Origin: Aidingimonas lacisalsi
GTDB taxonomy: Bacteria > Pseudomonadota > Gammaproteobacteria > Pseudomonadales > Halomonadaceae
DNA length: 64,000 nucleotides
Assembly: GCF_008079445.1 (NCBI RefSeq)
Contig: NZ_VRYH01000007.1
Location: forward strand, 124,001-188,000
Direction of reading: 5' to 3'
A program made the translations under genes and the position numbers. Positions 37,698 to 46,813 of the stretch are shown here, piece by piece. Position 1 is the first letter of the stretch, and each line of letters starts with the position of its first letter. The notes beneath the pieces are model-generated. The model worked only from the letters and a program-made list of their open reading frames with translations. It ran no database searches and was not told the origin of the DNA.

Positions 37698-38909
37698 ATG
37701 CCGCAAGGAACTGCTGAACCACAACGATTACTCGTTCTCGACGATGATCCGGGTGTCGGCCAGACAATGGCGTTCATGGCCGAGAGTCTGGGCATGGAAG
37801 CGCGCTCGGTGGTCAAGGCCAGCGATTTTTTCGACGCGCTGAGCCAATGGCAGCCGACCCACGTCGTGATCGACCTGATCATGCCGGATATGGATGGCGT
37901 CGAAGTCATGCGGCAATTGGCCAGACTCGAGTGTGATGTGGCCATCATCATCTCCAGTGGTGTGGGGACTCGGGTACTGGATGCCGCCGAGCGCGCAGCG
38001 GCCGAACACCGCCTCAATGTGCTGGGGGTATTGTCCAAGCCTTTCACCCGGCAGAAATTGCAGGATGCCTTGGGACAATCCTCGCGTTCCCCGGTCTCTC
38101 GGCAGGGCGAGGGCCTGGATGCCGTGGACTCGGTCGGGGGCTTCGAAGTGACCGAGACGGCACTGCGTGAGGCGATCGGGCAGAATCAATTCATCATGGT
38201 CTATCAGCCCAAGATCGCCTGTCGCGACAATTCCGTCGTAGGGTTCGAGGCCCTGGTACGCTGGCAGCATCCCGACGCCGGTATCATTACCCCGGATAGA
38301 TTCATCCCCATGGCGGAATCGCTGGATCTGATCGATCCCTTGACCGACCTGATCATCGAGCAATCGCTTCAGTGGGTGTCGGCGTTGCAACATGAACCTG
38401 CCATGTCGCTGGCGATCAATCTTTCCGCCAAGACGCTCGTCAACCTGGATTTTGCCGACCGCCTGGCGGTGCGATGTCGCAGGCAAACCGTCAGACCTGG
38501 ACAGGTCACCCTGGAAATGACCGAGACGGCGGCAATGGAAGACTCGGTGATGGCATTGGAATTGCTGACGCGGCTGCGCATGAAGGGGTTCCATGTCGCC
38601 ATCGACGATTTTGGCACCGGTTACTCGTCGATGATGCAGTTGGCTCGTCTCCCGTTTTCCGAATTGAAGGTCGATAAATCCTTCGTGATGACGGCAACGA
38701 GCTCCGAAGAAGCCCGCACGATCATCCGTTCGACGGTGGAGTTGGGGCATAGCCTGGGACTCGATGTGGTAGCAGAAGGCGTGGAAGACGGAGGCGCGCT
38801 GGCGTTTCTACGGGATATCGGCTGTGACTATGCTCAAGGGTATTTCATCGCTCGTCCGATGCCGACACACCGTATCTCCGGATGGCTGAACGAACGTCAG
38901 GATGACTGA
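37698..38909 (+). CDS. response regulator with active-type EAL phosphodiesterase
   Basis: The 403-residue protein has an N-terminal receiver domain with phospho-acceptor Asp in VVIDLIMPDMDG and the conserved Lys in GVLSKPF. A linker leads to a complete EAL domain (about 155-400). The EAL motifs are all intact: FEALVRWQHP, INLSAKTL, LEMTETA, AIDDFGTGYSS, ELKVDKSF and VAEGVED, so c-di-GMP hydrolysis controlled by phosphorylation is expected. The next gene encodes a histidine kinase on the same strand, the likely partner. It is divergent from the cyclase gene. Confidence 0.92.
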   Translation: MPQGTAEPQRLLVLDDDPGVGQTMAFMAESLGMEARSVVKASDFFDALSQWQPTHVVIDLIMPDMDGVEVMRQLARLECDVAIIISSGVGTRVLDAAERAAAEHRLNVLGVLSKPFTRQKLQDALGQSSRSPVSRQGEGLDAVDSVGGFEVTETALREAIGQNQFIMVYQPKIACRDNSVVGFEALVRWQHPDAGIITPDRFIPMAESLDLIDPLTDLIIEQSLQWVSALQHEPAMSLAINLSAKTLVNLDFADRLAVRCRRQTVRPGQVTLEMTETAAMEDSVMALELLTRLRMKGFHVAIDDFGTGYSSMMQLARLPFSELKVDKSFVMTATSSEEARTIIRSTVELGHSLGLDVVAEGVEDGGALAFLRDIGCDYAQGYFIARPMPTHRISGWLNERQDD

Positions 38910-38974
38910 TACGGGCACCAGGACGCCGTGTCAAGTCACGACGTCATACGTCAGACAATGCGTACGAGGCAATC

Positions 38975-40552
38975 ATGATTCCTGATCACCCCTCCGATAC
39001 CCTGCGTGAACTGGCACGGGAACGTCATGTCGACTCGTTGCTGCGCAATATTCCCGGCATGCTCTATCACTGCCGGCTTGACGCTCATTGGACGATGCTG
39101 TTCATCAGTGCCGGCTGCCTATCTCTGACCGGCTATCGTCCCGATGATCTGCTGTACAACCGGCGAGTCGCGTTCGTCGACTTGCTGCATCCCGAAGATA
39201 CCCAGCGCTTGGAAGACGAAGTCTACCGGGCGATCGAAGCGCGTGAGGCCTATAGCATCACTTACCGGCTCATCACGGCACACGGTGACGAAAAGTGGGT
39301 GTGGGAACAGGGGAATGCGGTGCGAGGGGAGCAGGATGAAGTCCTGGCGCTCGAAGGATATATCACCGACATTACGCAGCGTATCGAGCTCGAGGCGCAG
39401 CTCGTCCGCTCACAGCGGATGGAGTCGGTAGGACAATTGACCGGCGGAGTTGCGCACGATTTCAACAATCTGTTGACCGTCATCCTTGGCAATGCCGAGC
39501 TGTTGGTCGAGGAATTGGACAATCAGCCGCGTCTTGCGAACCTGGCCGACATGGTGGTCAGTGCCGCTCAACGCGGCTCCGATTTGACGCAGAGTCTACT
39601 GGCCTATGCACGGCGTCAGCCACTTGAGCCCCGTGCCATCGAAGTCGACGAGACCTTGCAGGGCATGTATGACCTGTTGCACCGCACCTTGGGCGAGCAC
39701 ATCGAAGTCGACATCATTGCCGGTAGCCATGGCCAACGCGCCATGGTCGATCCCTCTCAGCTCGAGAATGCCCTGCTCAACCTCTCGCTCAACGCGCGAG
39801 ATGCCATGCCGCAAGGTGGCAACCTGGTCATCGAAACGGCCGTTACGCATCTGGATCAGTACTATGCGGATCACCATGACGAGGTCGAGCCCGGCGACTA
39901 CATCATGGTGGCGGTCTCCGACACTGGTGAGGGAATCGACAGTGGGCATCTCGAGCGGGTGTTCGAACCGTTCTTTACGACCAAGTCAGCCGGTAAAGGT
40001 ACCGGCCTAGGCCTGAGCATGATCTATGGGTTCATCAAGCAATCACGCGGTCATGTCAGCATCTACTCCGAACCCGGTCAGGGAACGACGGTGAAAATGT
40101 ACTTGCCGCTTGCCGATGGGGAAGCCGGAGACGCTCACGCAGAGCTTGCTGCAGCGGAGACCGAAGGGGGTGGAGAAACCATCCTGTTGGTCGAAGACGA
40201 CGACCTGGTTCGTCGCTATGCCCATCAACAGCTAGCTGCGTTGGGGTATCTGGTCAGCGTGGCGGCCAGCGGGAGAGAGGCTCTGGCCATGATTCGTCAG
40301 CGCGACGATATCGACCTGTTGTTCACCGATATCGTCATGCCGGGCGGTATCAATGGCAAGGAGCTTGCCGACCGGGCCAGGGCGATCAGGCCGACATTGA
40401 AAGTCCTCTACACGTCCGGCTATACCGAAAATGCCATCGTCCATCAAGGCCGACTGGACCCCGGCGTGCTGCTGCTGAGCAAGCCCTACCGACACAAGGA
40501 ATTGGCGCGCACCGTGCGGCAGGCGCTGGATAGTGCCCAAGCGAAAGAGTGA
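38975..40552 (+). CDS. PAS hybrid histidine kinase with C-terminal receiver
   Basis: The 525-residue soluble sensor kinase has a PAS domain (about residues 20-135), and an H-box LTGGVAHDFNNLLTVILGN with the phospho-accepting His near residue 158. The ATPase domain has an N-box ALLNLSLNARDAMP and G-boxes DTGEGID and KGTGLGL. A receiver domain (about 400-520) has Asp in LLFTDIVMPGG. No membrane helix is present, so it senses a cytoplasmic cue. GAGG precedes the ATG. It follows the REC-EAL gene by 65 bases and probably phosphorylates it. Confidence 0.92.
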   Translation: MIPDHPSDTLRELARERHVDSLLRNIPGMLYHCRLDAHWTMLFISAGCLSLTGYRPDDLLYNRRVAFVDLLHPEDTQRLEDEVYRAIEAREAYSITYRLITAHGDEKWVWEQGNAVRGEQDEVLALEGYITDITQRIELEAQLVRSQRMESVGQLTGGVAHDFNNLLTVILGNAELLVEELDNQPRLANLADMVVSAAQRGSDLTQSLLAYARRQPLEPRAIEVDETLQGMYDLLHRTLGEHIEVDIIAGSHGQRAMVDPSQLENALLNLSLNARDAMPQGGNLVIETAVTHLDQYYADHHDEVEPGDYIMVAVSDTGEGIDSGHLERVFEPFFTTKSAGKGTGLGLSMIYGFIKQSRGHVSIYSEPGQGTTVKMYLPLADGEAGDAHAELAAAETEGGGETILLVEDDDLVRRYAHQQLAALGYLVSVAASGREALAMIRQRDDIDLLFTDIVMPGGINGKELADRARAIRPTLKVLYTSGYTENAIVHQGRLDPGVLLLSKPYRHKELARTVRQALDSAQAKE

Positions 40553-40644
40553 AGGAGCCGGAATAGCGGGTTGTCATTGAGTTTTCAGGGTGAATAGCGT
40601 AGAAATCGAGCGTCATCCTCTTCGTTACACGAGATCCAGCATTG

Positions 40645-41226
40645 ATGAATCGAGCCACGAAAAGCCTAGCCTTGCTGATCATGACCTTGTTACCGGTCAT
40701 GGGGTTGCAGGCAGCAATCGATACCGACTTTTCGCCACGTCCCAATGAGCGTTGGTTGTTGATCGATGATCAAAGTGCCACCCTGACTGTCTACGAGGGT
40801 AACCAGGAAATCGAGCATTTCGAACCCATATCCCTGGGGCGGGGCGGTGCCGCGCCACTGCGTGTCAGAGGTGACCGGAAAACCCCGACAGGGGAGTTTC
40901 GTATCAACCGGGTCAACATGCAGAGTCGCTTCCACATTTTCCTGGGACTTAATTACCCGACGCCGGCCCATGTCAGGAAGTCATTCAACGCCGGGCTCAT
41001 CGATCGTGACGAGTACGAGGCGTACCATCAGTACATGCGTCGGTACGGTGAACCGCCACAAGATACGCCGCTAGGTGGCGACATTGGTATTCACGGTCTG
41101 GGGGAGAGCGACGAGGATATTCACGGCCGATTCCACTGGACGCAAGGGTGTATCGCCGTGACCAATGAACAGATAGAATGGCTGAATGACAACATCGATA
41201 TTGGCACACGCGTCGTCATCCGCTAG
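40645..41226 (+). CDS. L,D-transpeptidase family protein
   Basis: The 193-residue exported protein has a signal peptide (about residues 1-22) and a YkuD-type catalytic domain. The active-site region is IHGLGESDEDIHGRFHWTQGCIAV, written here in parts: IHGLG supplies the His and TQGCIAV the nucleophilic Cys. The TQGCIAV form matches the YafK-like branch, some of which cut rather than form Lpp-peptidoglycan links. An Lpp-like lipoprotein follows 181 bases downstream, which makes a link to Lpp tethering attractive. ATG at 40645 is preferred to the TTG three bases earlier. Confidence 0.88.
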   Translation: MNRATKSLALLIMTLLPVMGLQAAIDTDFSPRPNERWLLIDDQSATLTVYEGNQEIEHFEPISLGRGGAAPLRVRGDRKTPTGEFRINRVNMQSRFHIFLGLNYPTPAHVRKSFNAGLIDRDEYEAYHQYMRRYGEPPQDTPLGGDIGIHGLGESDEDIHGRFHWTQGCIAVTNEQIEWLNDNIDIGTRVVIR

Positions 41227-41275
41227 TCTTTGTTTGTGACGACGCGAATTGAGCGGTAGACAAAGCGGTATCGTC

Positions 41276-41281
41276 TATAAT
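41276..41281 (+). promoter_or_regulatory. perfect -10 element for the Lpp-like gene
   Basis: TATAAT lies 126 bases before the lipoprotein start, in an A/T-rich patch unusual for this genome. A -35 at the right distance is not obvious (GCGGTA at 17 bases), but abundant lipoprotein genes usually have strong promoters, and a leader of about 120 bases results. Confidence 0.55.
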
Positions 41282-41407
41282 AAAACGGCGTTTGACTCTT
41301 GGCCTCAAAAGACTAGAGTCAGTATTGGGAAGAACCTGCTCAATGCAGTAGCCTGGGAAACTAGGCATAATTCAAGGCTGAACCAAGGAAGACACAAGGA
41401 GATCATC

Positions 41408-41677
41408 ATGTCCACGACTCTCAAGACCACTTTAAAGTTGTCTGCTGCTGCCGCTTCTCTGGCCGTTCTGGCTGGTTGCGCTTCTCAGAGCTCTCTGGAA
41501 GAAGTGCGTACCATCGCCGAAGACGCGCAAGCTGAAGCCCAACAAGCCAATGCCACTGCACAGCAAGCGCAGAACACTGCCAACCAAGCGCAGCGTGATG
41601 CTCAAGCTGCCATGCAGATGGCTCAGGAAAACCGTGAAGAAATGGATCGCATGTTCGAGCGCTCCATGCAGAAGTAA
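41408..41677 (+). CDS. Lpp/OprI-like outer-membrane lipoprotein
   Basis: The 89-residue precursor has a lipoprotein signal with lipobox LAGC (Cys at residue 24). The mature part is an alanine-zipper coiled coil of about 60 residues (AEAQQANATAQQAQNTANQ pattern with Ala at every a/d position). It ends in RSMQK, where the terminal Lys is the residue that Braun-type lipoproteins join to peptidoglycan. AAGGAG precedes the start. The first 50 codons of the mature part use a narrow set of common codons, as expected for a very highly expressed protein. A strong hairpin follows. Confidence 0.92.
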   Translation: MSTTLKTTLKLSAAAASLAVLAGCASQSSLEEVRTIAEDAQAEAQQANATAQQAQNTANQAQRDAQAAMQMAQENREEMDRMFERSMQK

Positions 41678-41747
41678 GATGCCAATGGCGGTTGCCGGCG
41701 GGCTTGACGCTAAGTCATGATCCTGTCGACAACCGTGATTCGTATCG

Positions 41748-41777
41748 CGAACGACCCCGCTCAGGCGGGGTCGTTCG
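41748..41777. terminator. terminator between lipoprotein and aldehyde dehydrogenase genes
   Basis: CGAACGACCCCGC and its complement form a perfect 13-bp stem with loop TCAG. It sits 71 bases after the lipoprotein stop and 21 bases from the convergent aldehyde dehydrogenase stop, so it can serve both. Confidence 0.82.
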
Positions 41778-41797
41778 TCATGGGTAGACACCCCCGC

Positions 41798-43243
41798 TCA
41801 TTGCGGGCCGATCAAGTGCTTCACTTCCAGATACGCATCGAGCCCCCATGGCCCCAGTTCCCGGCCAATACCGCTTCGCTTGAAGCCTCCCCAGCTCGTT
41901 TGGGGCAAGACGACTTGTTCGCCATTGAACCAGATACTGCCCGCTTGCAGTTGTCGCCCTATCCGTTTTGCACGCTCGTTGTCGCCGCTGACTACCGTCG
42001 CTGCCAGACCGAAGTCGCTGTCATTGGCCAGAGCGATGGCCTCGGCTTCATCGTTGACACTACGAGCGCAGAGTACCGGACCGAAGACTTCCTCGCGCCA
42101 TAAGCGGCTGGAGGTGGGCACATCCCGGAACAGAGTCGGAGCCAAGAAATAGCCTTGCTTGGGCAACTGACGATGCCTGTCGTCACGAACCGCTGTCAGT
42201 CCTTCTTGCCGGGCGATTTCAAGATAACCCTTTACCGTGTCACGTTGGCGTGAGCTTGTCAGAGGCCCCATATCGGTCGTTTCGGCCAATGGGTCGCCAA
42301 GATTGATGGCATCGATTCGAGTCGCAAGGGCATCGTAAACGTCGTCGGCTATGGCCCTATGCACCAGGAGACGGGAAGTCGCCGAGCAGACCTGTCCCAT
42401 GTTGAAGTAGATACCCGCCATGATCCAATCCGCCGCCCGTTGCGGGTCCGAATCCTCCATCACCAGAATGGGAGACTTACCGCCCAGCTCGAGCGATACG
42501 TTGCGGCTGCCCTGACTGGCGGCTCGCATGACGTTTTCACCGACGGCATTACTGCCGGTAAAGGAGAACTTGTCGATTCCGGAGTGAGCCGTCATCGCCG
42601 CCCCGATACCTTCACCATCGCCGTGGAGCAGGTTCAGCACACCGTCGGGAAGAGCGATGTCCGAGGCAATGTCTGCCAGCGCCTGTTCGGGCAACGGGGT
42701 GACTTCCGAGGGCTTGAGTACCACGGTACAGCCGGCGGCCAGGGCGGGAGCCAGTTTCCAGGCGCTGGTGACCAGCGGAAAATTCCATGGCGTTATCAGG
42801 CCAGCGACGCCGGCCGAATCGAAATAACGGCGCGCTTCGACCCCCGTCATGTCGTGTTCGACACGCTGTCCCTGACGCTCATCCAGCGCACGAGCCTGCT
42901 CGGCATAGTAGCGATAGCAGGCGATGGCATCATCCAGGTCGATGCCGGCTTCCGCCAGCGCCTTGCCGTTGTTGGTTGAAGACAGACGCATCAATTCCTT
43001 GCGGCGCTCGCTCAACGCTGCGGCGAAGCCATTCAGGTAGATCGCGCGATCGGCGCCGCTCAGTGCCCGCCAGCCGGGCAGGGCATGACGTGCCGCGGCA
43101 ACCGCCGCCTCCACATCGGCGGCATCACCCGCCGTCACTTCCGCGATCGTCTCTTCAGTATACGGGTTGGTCACCGCCAGCCGGCGCCGGCCCTGAGACG
43201 GGACCCAACGGCCATCGATGAACTGGTGGTCGAGTTGTTGCAT
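41798..43243 (-). CDS. aminoaldehyde dehydrogenase (betaine/guanidinobutyraldehyde type)
   Basis: This NAD(P)-dependent aldehyde dehydrogenase of 481 residues has the cofactor motif FTGSNAVGENV, catalytic Glu in LELGGKSP and catalytic Cys in GQVCSATSRLLVH. That last motif is close to the ALDH10 group acting on amino- and guanidino-aldehydes. I start at MQQLDHQF with GGAG nine bases upstream; MENDTMQQ five codons earlier is possible. Next to guanidinobutyrase and an AruI-like decarboxylase, its likely job is 4-guanidinobutyraldehyde to 4-guanidinobutyrate (as KauB). A REP array separates it from the rest of the operon. Confidence 0.85.
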   Translation of the reverse strand: MQQLDHQFIDGRWVPSQGRRRLAVTNPYTEETIAEVTAGDAADVEAAVAAARHALPGWRALSGADRAIYLNGFAAALSERRKELMRLSSTNNGKALAEAGIDLDDAIACYRYYAEQARALDERQGQRVEHDMTGVEARRYFDSAGVAGLITPWNFPLVTSAWKLAPALAAGCTVVLKPSEVTPLPEQALADIASDIALPDGVLNLLHGDGEGIGAAMTAHSGIDKFSFTGSNAVGENVMRAASQGSRNVSLELGGKSPILVMEDSDPQRAADWIMAGIYFNMGQVCSATSRLLVHRAIADDVYDALATRIDAINLGDPLAETTDMGPLTSSRQRDTVKGYLEIARQEGLTAVRDDRHRQLPKQGYFLAPTLFRDVPTSSRLWREEVFGPVLCARSVNDEAEAIALANDSDFGLAATVVSGDNERAKRIGRQLQAGSIWFNGEQVVLPQTSWGGFKRSGIGRELGPWGLDAYLEVKHLIGPQ

Positions 43244-43264
43244 GGTGTCATTCTCCATGTGTGC

Positions 43265-43705
43265 TGTAGGCGCTACGTCAGTCGCGATTGGCGTCGTCAG
43301 GGCCCACGGTGGCATATCCAGCAGGGCTGACGCCCTGCATCGCGGTTGAAACCGCTCCTACAACACCCGCTGCCGATGTCAGGTAGGAGCGACTTCAGTC
43401 GCGATTGGCGGTGTCACAGAGCAGGGCTAACGCCCTGCATCGCGGTTGAAACCGCTCCTACAACACCCGCTGCCGATGTCAGGTAGGAGCGACTTCAGTC
43501 GCGATTGGCGGTGTCACAGAGCAGGGCTAACGCCCTGCATCGCGGTTGAAACCGCTCCTACAACACCCGCTGCCGATGTCAGGTAGGAGCGACTTCAGTC
43601 GCGATTGGCGGTGTCACAGAGCAGGGCTAACGCCCTGCATCGCGGTTGAAACCGCTCCTACAACACCCGCTGCCAGTGTCAGGTAGCAGCGACTTCAGTC
43701 GCGAT
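43265..43705 (+). repeat. REP/BIME array, 100-bp period
   Basis: Head copies (GTAGGAGCGACTTCAGTCGC) start at 43383, 43483 and 43583, a period of exactly 100 bases. A degenerate head at 43265 and a final head GTAGCAGCG at 43683 flank them. Each full unit holds three hairpins: head GCGACT-TC-AGTCGC, middle GCAGGGC/GCCCTGC, and tail GCGGTT-GA-AACCGC ending CTCCTAC. Tails begin at 43339, 43439, 43539 and 43639. The tail is an inverted copy of the head with a different stem. The units are almost identical, so they were amplified recently. Lies between two genes of one catabolic operon. Confidence 0.95.
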
Positions 43706-43712
43706 GTCGTTC

Positions 43713-45314
43713 TCAACCGATGGCGTTCATCCAGGCTGCCGCATCCACTTCGATCAACAACGGCCCGTCCTGTGGTCGTGAAACCAGGGCATCGGCCAGT
43801 TCGTCGGGTCTGTCGACATGGGTCGCCAGGCAGCCAAAGCCTCGGGCGAGGGTCAGGAAGTCGGGGGCCTGAAGATCAACACCGAGCCGGGTCACATGGT
43901 TGGCATCCATGTAGCGGCGAATTTCTTCGTAGCCGGCGTTGTGCCATAGCACCACCACGACCGGGAGGCGTTCTTCGACGGCGGTAGCGAGTTCCGAGAG
44001 CGTGAACATGATGCCGCCGTCGCCGACCAGCGCGACTACGGGGAGATGAGGCTGAGCGAGTTGCGCGCCGAGAGCGGCGGGCAGGCCATACCCCAGTGTG
44101 CCGTAGCCCGTGGAGGCATTGAAGAAACGTCTTGGTTCCGGCTGCGAGACCAGATGGTTGCCGGCGTAGACCGGTGTCGTGGAATCGCCGACCAGGATGG
44201 CATCCGGGAGTCTGGACTGGAGGGTGTCGAATAGTGGCACGAACGGTGCCAGGTCAGCATCATCACGCAGTGCCAGGGCATTGCGAGCGTCGTCGGCACG
44301 CGCATGCCCACCGCGAGAGAGCGTCGCGGGAAACGCCTCTAGCAGGACGGAAAGGCTGCGTCCGGCATCCGCGACCAGCCCCAGCGCAAGCGTCTGGTTG
44401 CGTACCAACTGCTCGGGATCGAGATCGATTCGGATCAACTTGCCATTCAGCGCGAATCCATCGTCGAAGACGACGTCGTAATCCGTTTCGCCCAGTTCGG
44501 TTCCTACGGCCAGGATGACATCGGCCTGGTGTGCCAGCTCGCGTACCGGCGGCAGGGCGGTATTGGCGCCCAGATCCAGCGGATGATCGCGGCCGAGAAC
44601 CCCTTTGGCATTGATCGTTGTCGCCGTGGGGGCGTCGAGGCGCTCGACCAGTATCCGGGCGGCTGGTGCCGCATCGACGCAGCCACCGCCCAGGAGGACG
44701 AGAGGCCGCTGCGCATCGTTCAGCCACGCTGCGGCTGTCGCAATACCCTGGGGATCCGGTGCGGCCGGGTATAGCGCGGGTGAATGCCAGTGGGTCGGCG
44801 GCGTCACCGGCGCATCGAACAGGTCGATGGGAATCTCGATGTGCACCGGCCCTGGCCGTGCGCCGCGAAACAGGGCATAGGCACGTGCCAGCACGCCAGG
44901 CAGATTCGCCGGATCCAGCAGCGTATGGCTGAAACGGCTGACGCCGGCCAACGTCTGCTGCTGGCTGGGCAGTTCATGCAAGCGCCCCTGGCCCAGACCC
45001 AAGGTGTCGCGCCGATTGACGCTGGAAATCACCAGCATCGGCACGGAGTCGGCCAGCGCCTGCCCCATGGCGGTCGCCATGTTGGTCATGCCTGGCCCGG
45101 TGATGATGAAACACACGCCAGGTCTGCCGGTCGACCGGGCGTAACCATCGGCCATGAACCCGGCACCTTGCTCATGGCGAGGCGTGACATGACGAATCGG
45201 ACAGCCCTCGAGCCCTCGATACAATTCCACCGTATGCACGCCGGGAATACCGAACACGGTATCGACCCCATAGGTGTGGTGGAGTAACTGCAACAGCAAT
45301 TGCGCGCATGTCAT
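43713..45314 (-). CDS. ThDP-dependent 2-oxoacid decarboxylase, AruI-like
   Basis: This acetolactate-synthase-fold enzyme of about 533 residues has the ThDP-activating Glu in RHEQGAGFMADGYAR. The ThDP/Mg motif runs from GDGGIMFT to the N in HNAGYEEI, and the middle domain is complete. In P. aeruginosa AruI decarboxylates 2-ketoarginine to 4-guanidinobutyraldehyde, and the neighbours here (guanidinobutyrase, aminoaldehyde dehydrogenase) supply the following steps. An aminotransferase (AruH) is not in the window. I place the start at MTCAQLLLQLLHH; a longer reading to 45350 is possible. Related substrates such as other guanidino oxoacids cannot be excluded. Confidence 0.75.
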   Translation of the reverse strand: MTCAQLLLQLLHHTYGVDTVFGIPGVHTVELYRGLEGCPIRHVTPRHEQGAGFMADGYARSTGRPGVCFIITGPGMTNMATAMGQALADSVPMLVISSVNRRDTLGLGQGRLHELPSQQQTLAGVSRFSHTLLDPANLPGVLARAYALFRGARPGPVHIEIPIDLFDAPVTPPTHWHSPALYPAAPDPQGIATAAAWLNDAQRPLVLLGGGCVDAAPAARILVERLDAPTATTINAKGVLGRDHPLDLGANTALPPVRELAHQADVILAVGTELGETDYDVVFDDGFALNGKLIRIDLDPEQLVRNQTLALGLVADAGRSLSVLLEAFPATLSRGGHARADDARNALALRDDADLAPFVPLFDTLQSRLPDAILVGDSTTPVYAGNHLVSQPEPRRFFNASTGYGTLGYGLPAALGAQLAQPHLPVVALVGDGGIMFTLSELATAVEERLPVVVVLWHNAGYEEIRRYMDANHVTRLGVDLQAPDFLTLARGFGCLATHVDRPDELADALVSRPQDGPLLIEVDAAAWMNAIG

Positions 45315-45387
45315 GGATGGGAACTCCTGGTTACGAACCGCGAGCAACACGCTTCATGGGCTCGCGGTCCGCATCTCGTTGCTGGGA

Positions 45388-46770
45388 TCAAAAGAAGAAT
45401 AGATGTGCCATGCCGGCGATGATCGGCAGCGTGATGGCAGTGCGTAGCAGGAAGATCACCAGCAGCTCCCAGAGCTTGAGTGGTATCTTGGATTTCAGCA
45501 GCAGCGCGCCGATCTCCGACATGTAGATCAACTGAGTCAGGGACAGGCAGGCGATGACGAAGCGGGTCAGTTCGCTTTCGATATTGGATGCCAGTACGGC
45601 GGGCAGGAACATGTCAGCGAAACCGACCAGCGTCGCCGGAGCTGCAGCCTCGGCTTCCGGAATTCTCAATAGCTCGAGCACCGGCACCATGGGATAGGAC
45701 AGCCAGGTGAATAACGGCGTGAACTCGGCGAGTATCAAGGCAATCGTGCCGATCGCAATGACCAGTGGCAGCAGTGCCAGAAAGATATCGGCCACATTGA
45801 TGAGTGCATGGCGTGCCAGTTGCCGTGGCCCGGGAGCCTTGTCGGCACGCTTCACGGCCTGGGACAAGCTGAAGCGAAACACGCCCATGCCGCTGGTCTC
45901 TTTCTCGACCAGTTGGCAACCGACCGGTTCGTAATAGGTGTTCGGTTTGCGCGACAACGGTGGCAGGCGCGGCACGATAACGGCCGCTGTCAGGCCGGCC
46001 ACCACGACGGTTAGATAAAACGGAACGAATAGGTGGTTGATGCCGATGAAACTCGTCACCAACAACGCGAATGCGATCGACACGATCGAGAAGTTAGTGG
46101 CAATGACCGAGGCCTCACGGCGATTGTAGTAACCCCGTTCGTACTGCTGGGTGGTGATCAGGACACCGACGGTGCCGGAGCCCATCCAGGAGGCGGTGGC
46201 ATCGATGGCACTGCGTCCCGGCAGGTTGAATATGACGCGAAACGGCTTGCGCACCAGGCTGCCGATGAATTCCATGAAGCCGAAGTCGACCAGGAAGGGC
46301 AGCAGGAGTGCGGCAAAGAAGAAGAACGTCAGTAGCACCGGAGCCAGATCATTCAGCATGACACCACCGGTAAAGTCGGCGGTCACGACGTCAGGGCCGA
46401 CCTGGAAATAGGTCATCAGCGCGAACAATGCCCCCAAGCCGCGCATGATGAACCATATCGGAAGGACATCGAACATCTCCTGGAAAACGCCTTCGCGTGC
46501 CCATTTCGGTTTCGTGACTTTGACGAGTGTGGTCAACACGACCGACAAGCACAGCACCGCCACGGCAATGGCCGGCAAGGCGTCGCCAAGCATGGCCTGT
46601 AGGCCGTCGGCCATCATGCCCATGCCGATATTGATGGTATCGCCGGTGGAGAAGGGGATCAGAAACAGCCCAACCCCGATCGCCGATGGAATCAGGAACT
46701 TGAGCAGATTGCGTCGATTGAGCGGCTCATTGGACGTTGTCTCGCCACTCGTGGTGTCCATGGAAGTCAT
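45388..46770 (-). CDS. YjiH family membrane protein (nucleoside-recognition domain)
   Basis: The 460-residue protein has about ten membrane helices and the nucleoside-recognition (Gate) pattern found in YjiH-type proteins, including GSGTVGVLITTQQYERGYYNRREA and, near the end, LTQLIYMSEIGALLL. Family members are suspected transporters of unproven substrate. In this operon, between guanidinobutyrase and the AruI-like enzyme, uptake of arginine or a guanidino compound is a reasonable inference. I start at MTSMDTTSGE with AGGAA upstream. Residues upstream of it in frame are not credible. Confidence 0.8.
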   Translation of the reverse strand: MTSMDTTSGETTSNEPLNRRNLLKFLIPSAIGVGLFLIPFSTGDTINIGMGMMADGLQAMLGDALPAIAVAVLCLSVVLTTLVKVTKPKWAREGVFQEMFDVLPIWFIMRGLGALFALMTYFQVGPDVVTADFTGGVMLNDLAPVLLTFFFFAALLLPFLVDFGFMEFIGSLVRKPFRVIFNLPGRSAIDATASWMGSGTVGVLITTQQYERGYYNRREASVIATNFSIVSIAFALLVTSFIGINHLFVPFYLTVVVAGLTAAVIVPRLPPLSRKPNTYYEPVGCQLVEKETSGMGVFRFSLSQAVKRADKAPGPRQLARHALINVADIFLALLPLVIAIGTIALILAEFTPLFTWLSYPMVPVLELLRIPEAEAAAPATLVGFADMFLPAVLASNIESELTRFVIACLSLTQLIYMSEIGALLLKSKIPLKLWELLVIFLLRTAITLPIIAGMAHLFFF

Positions 46771-46813
46771 TGAGAGATTCCTCGTGAATTGTTGTATTGA
46801 CCTCAACAGCTGA

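Noticed and set aside
43265-43705. CRISPR array
   Set aside because: The 100-bp units repeat in full, including what would be spacers, and are built of hairpins. There are no unique spacers and no cas genes.
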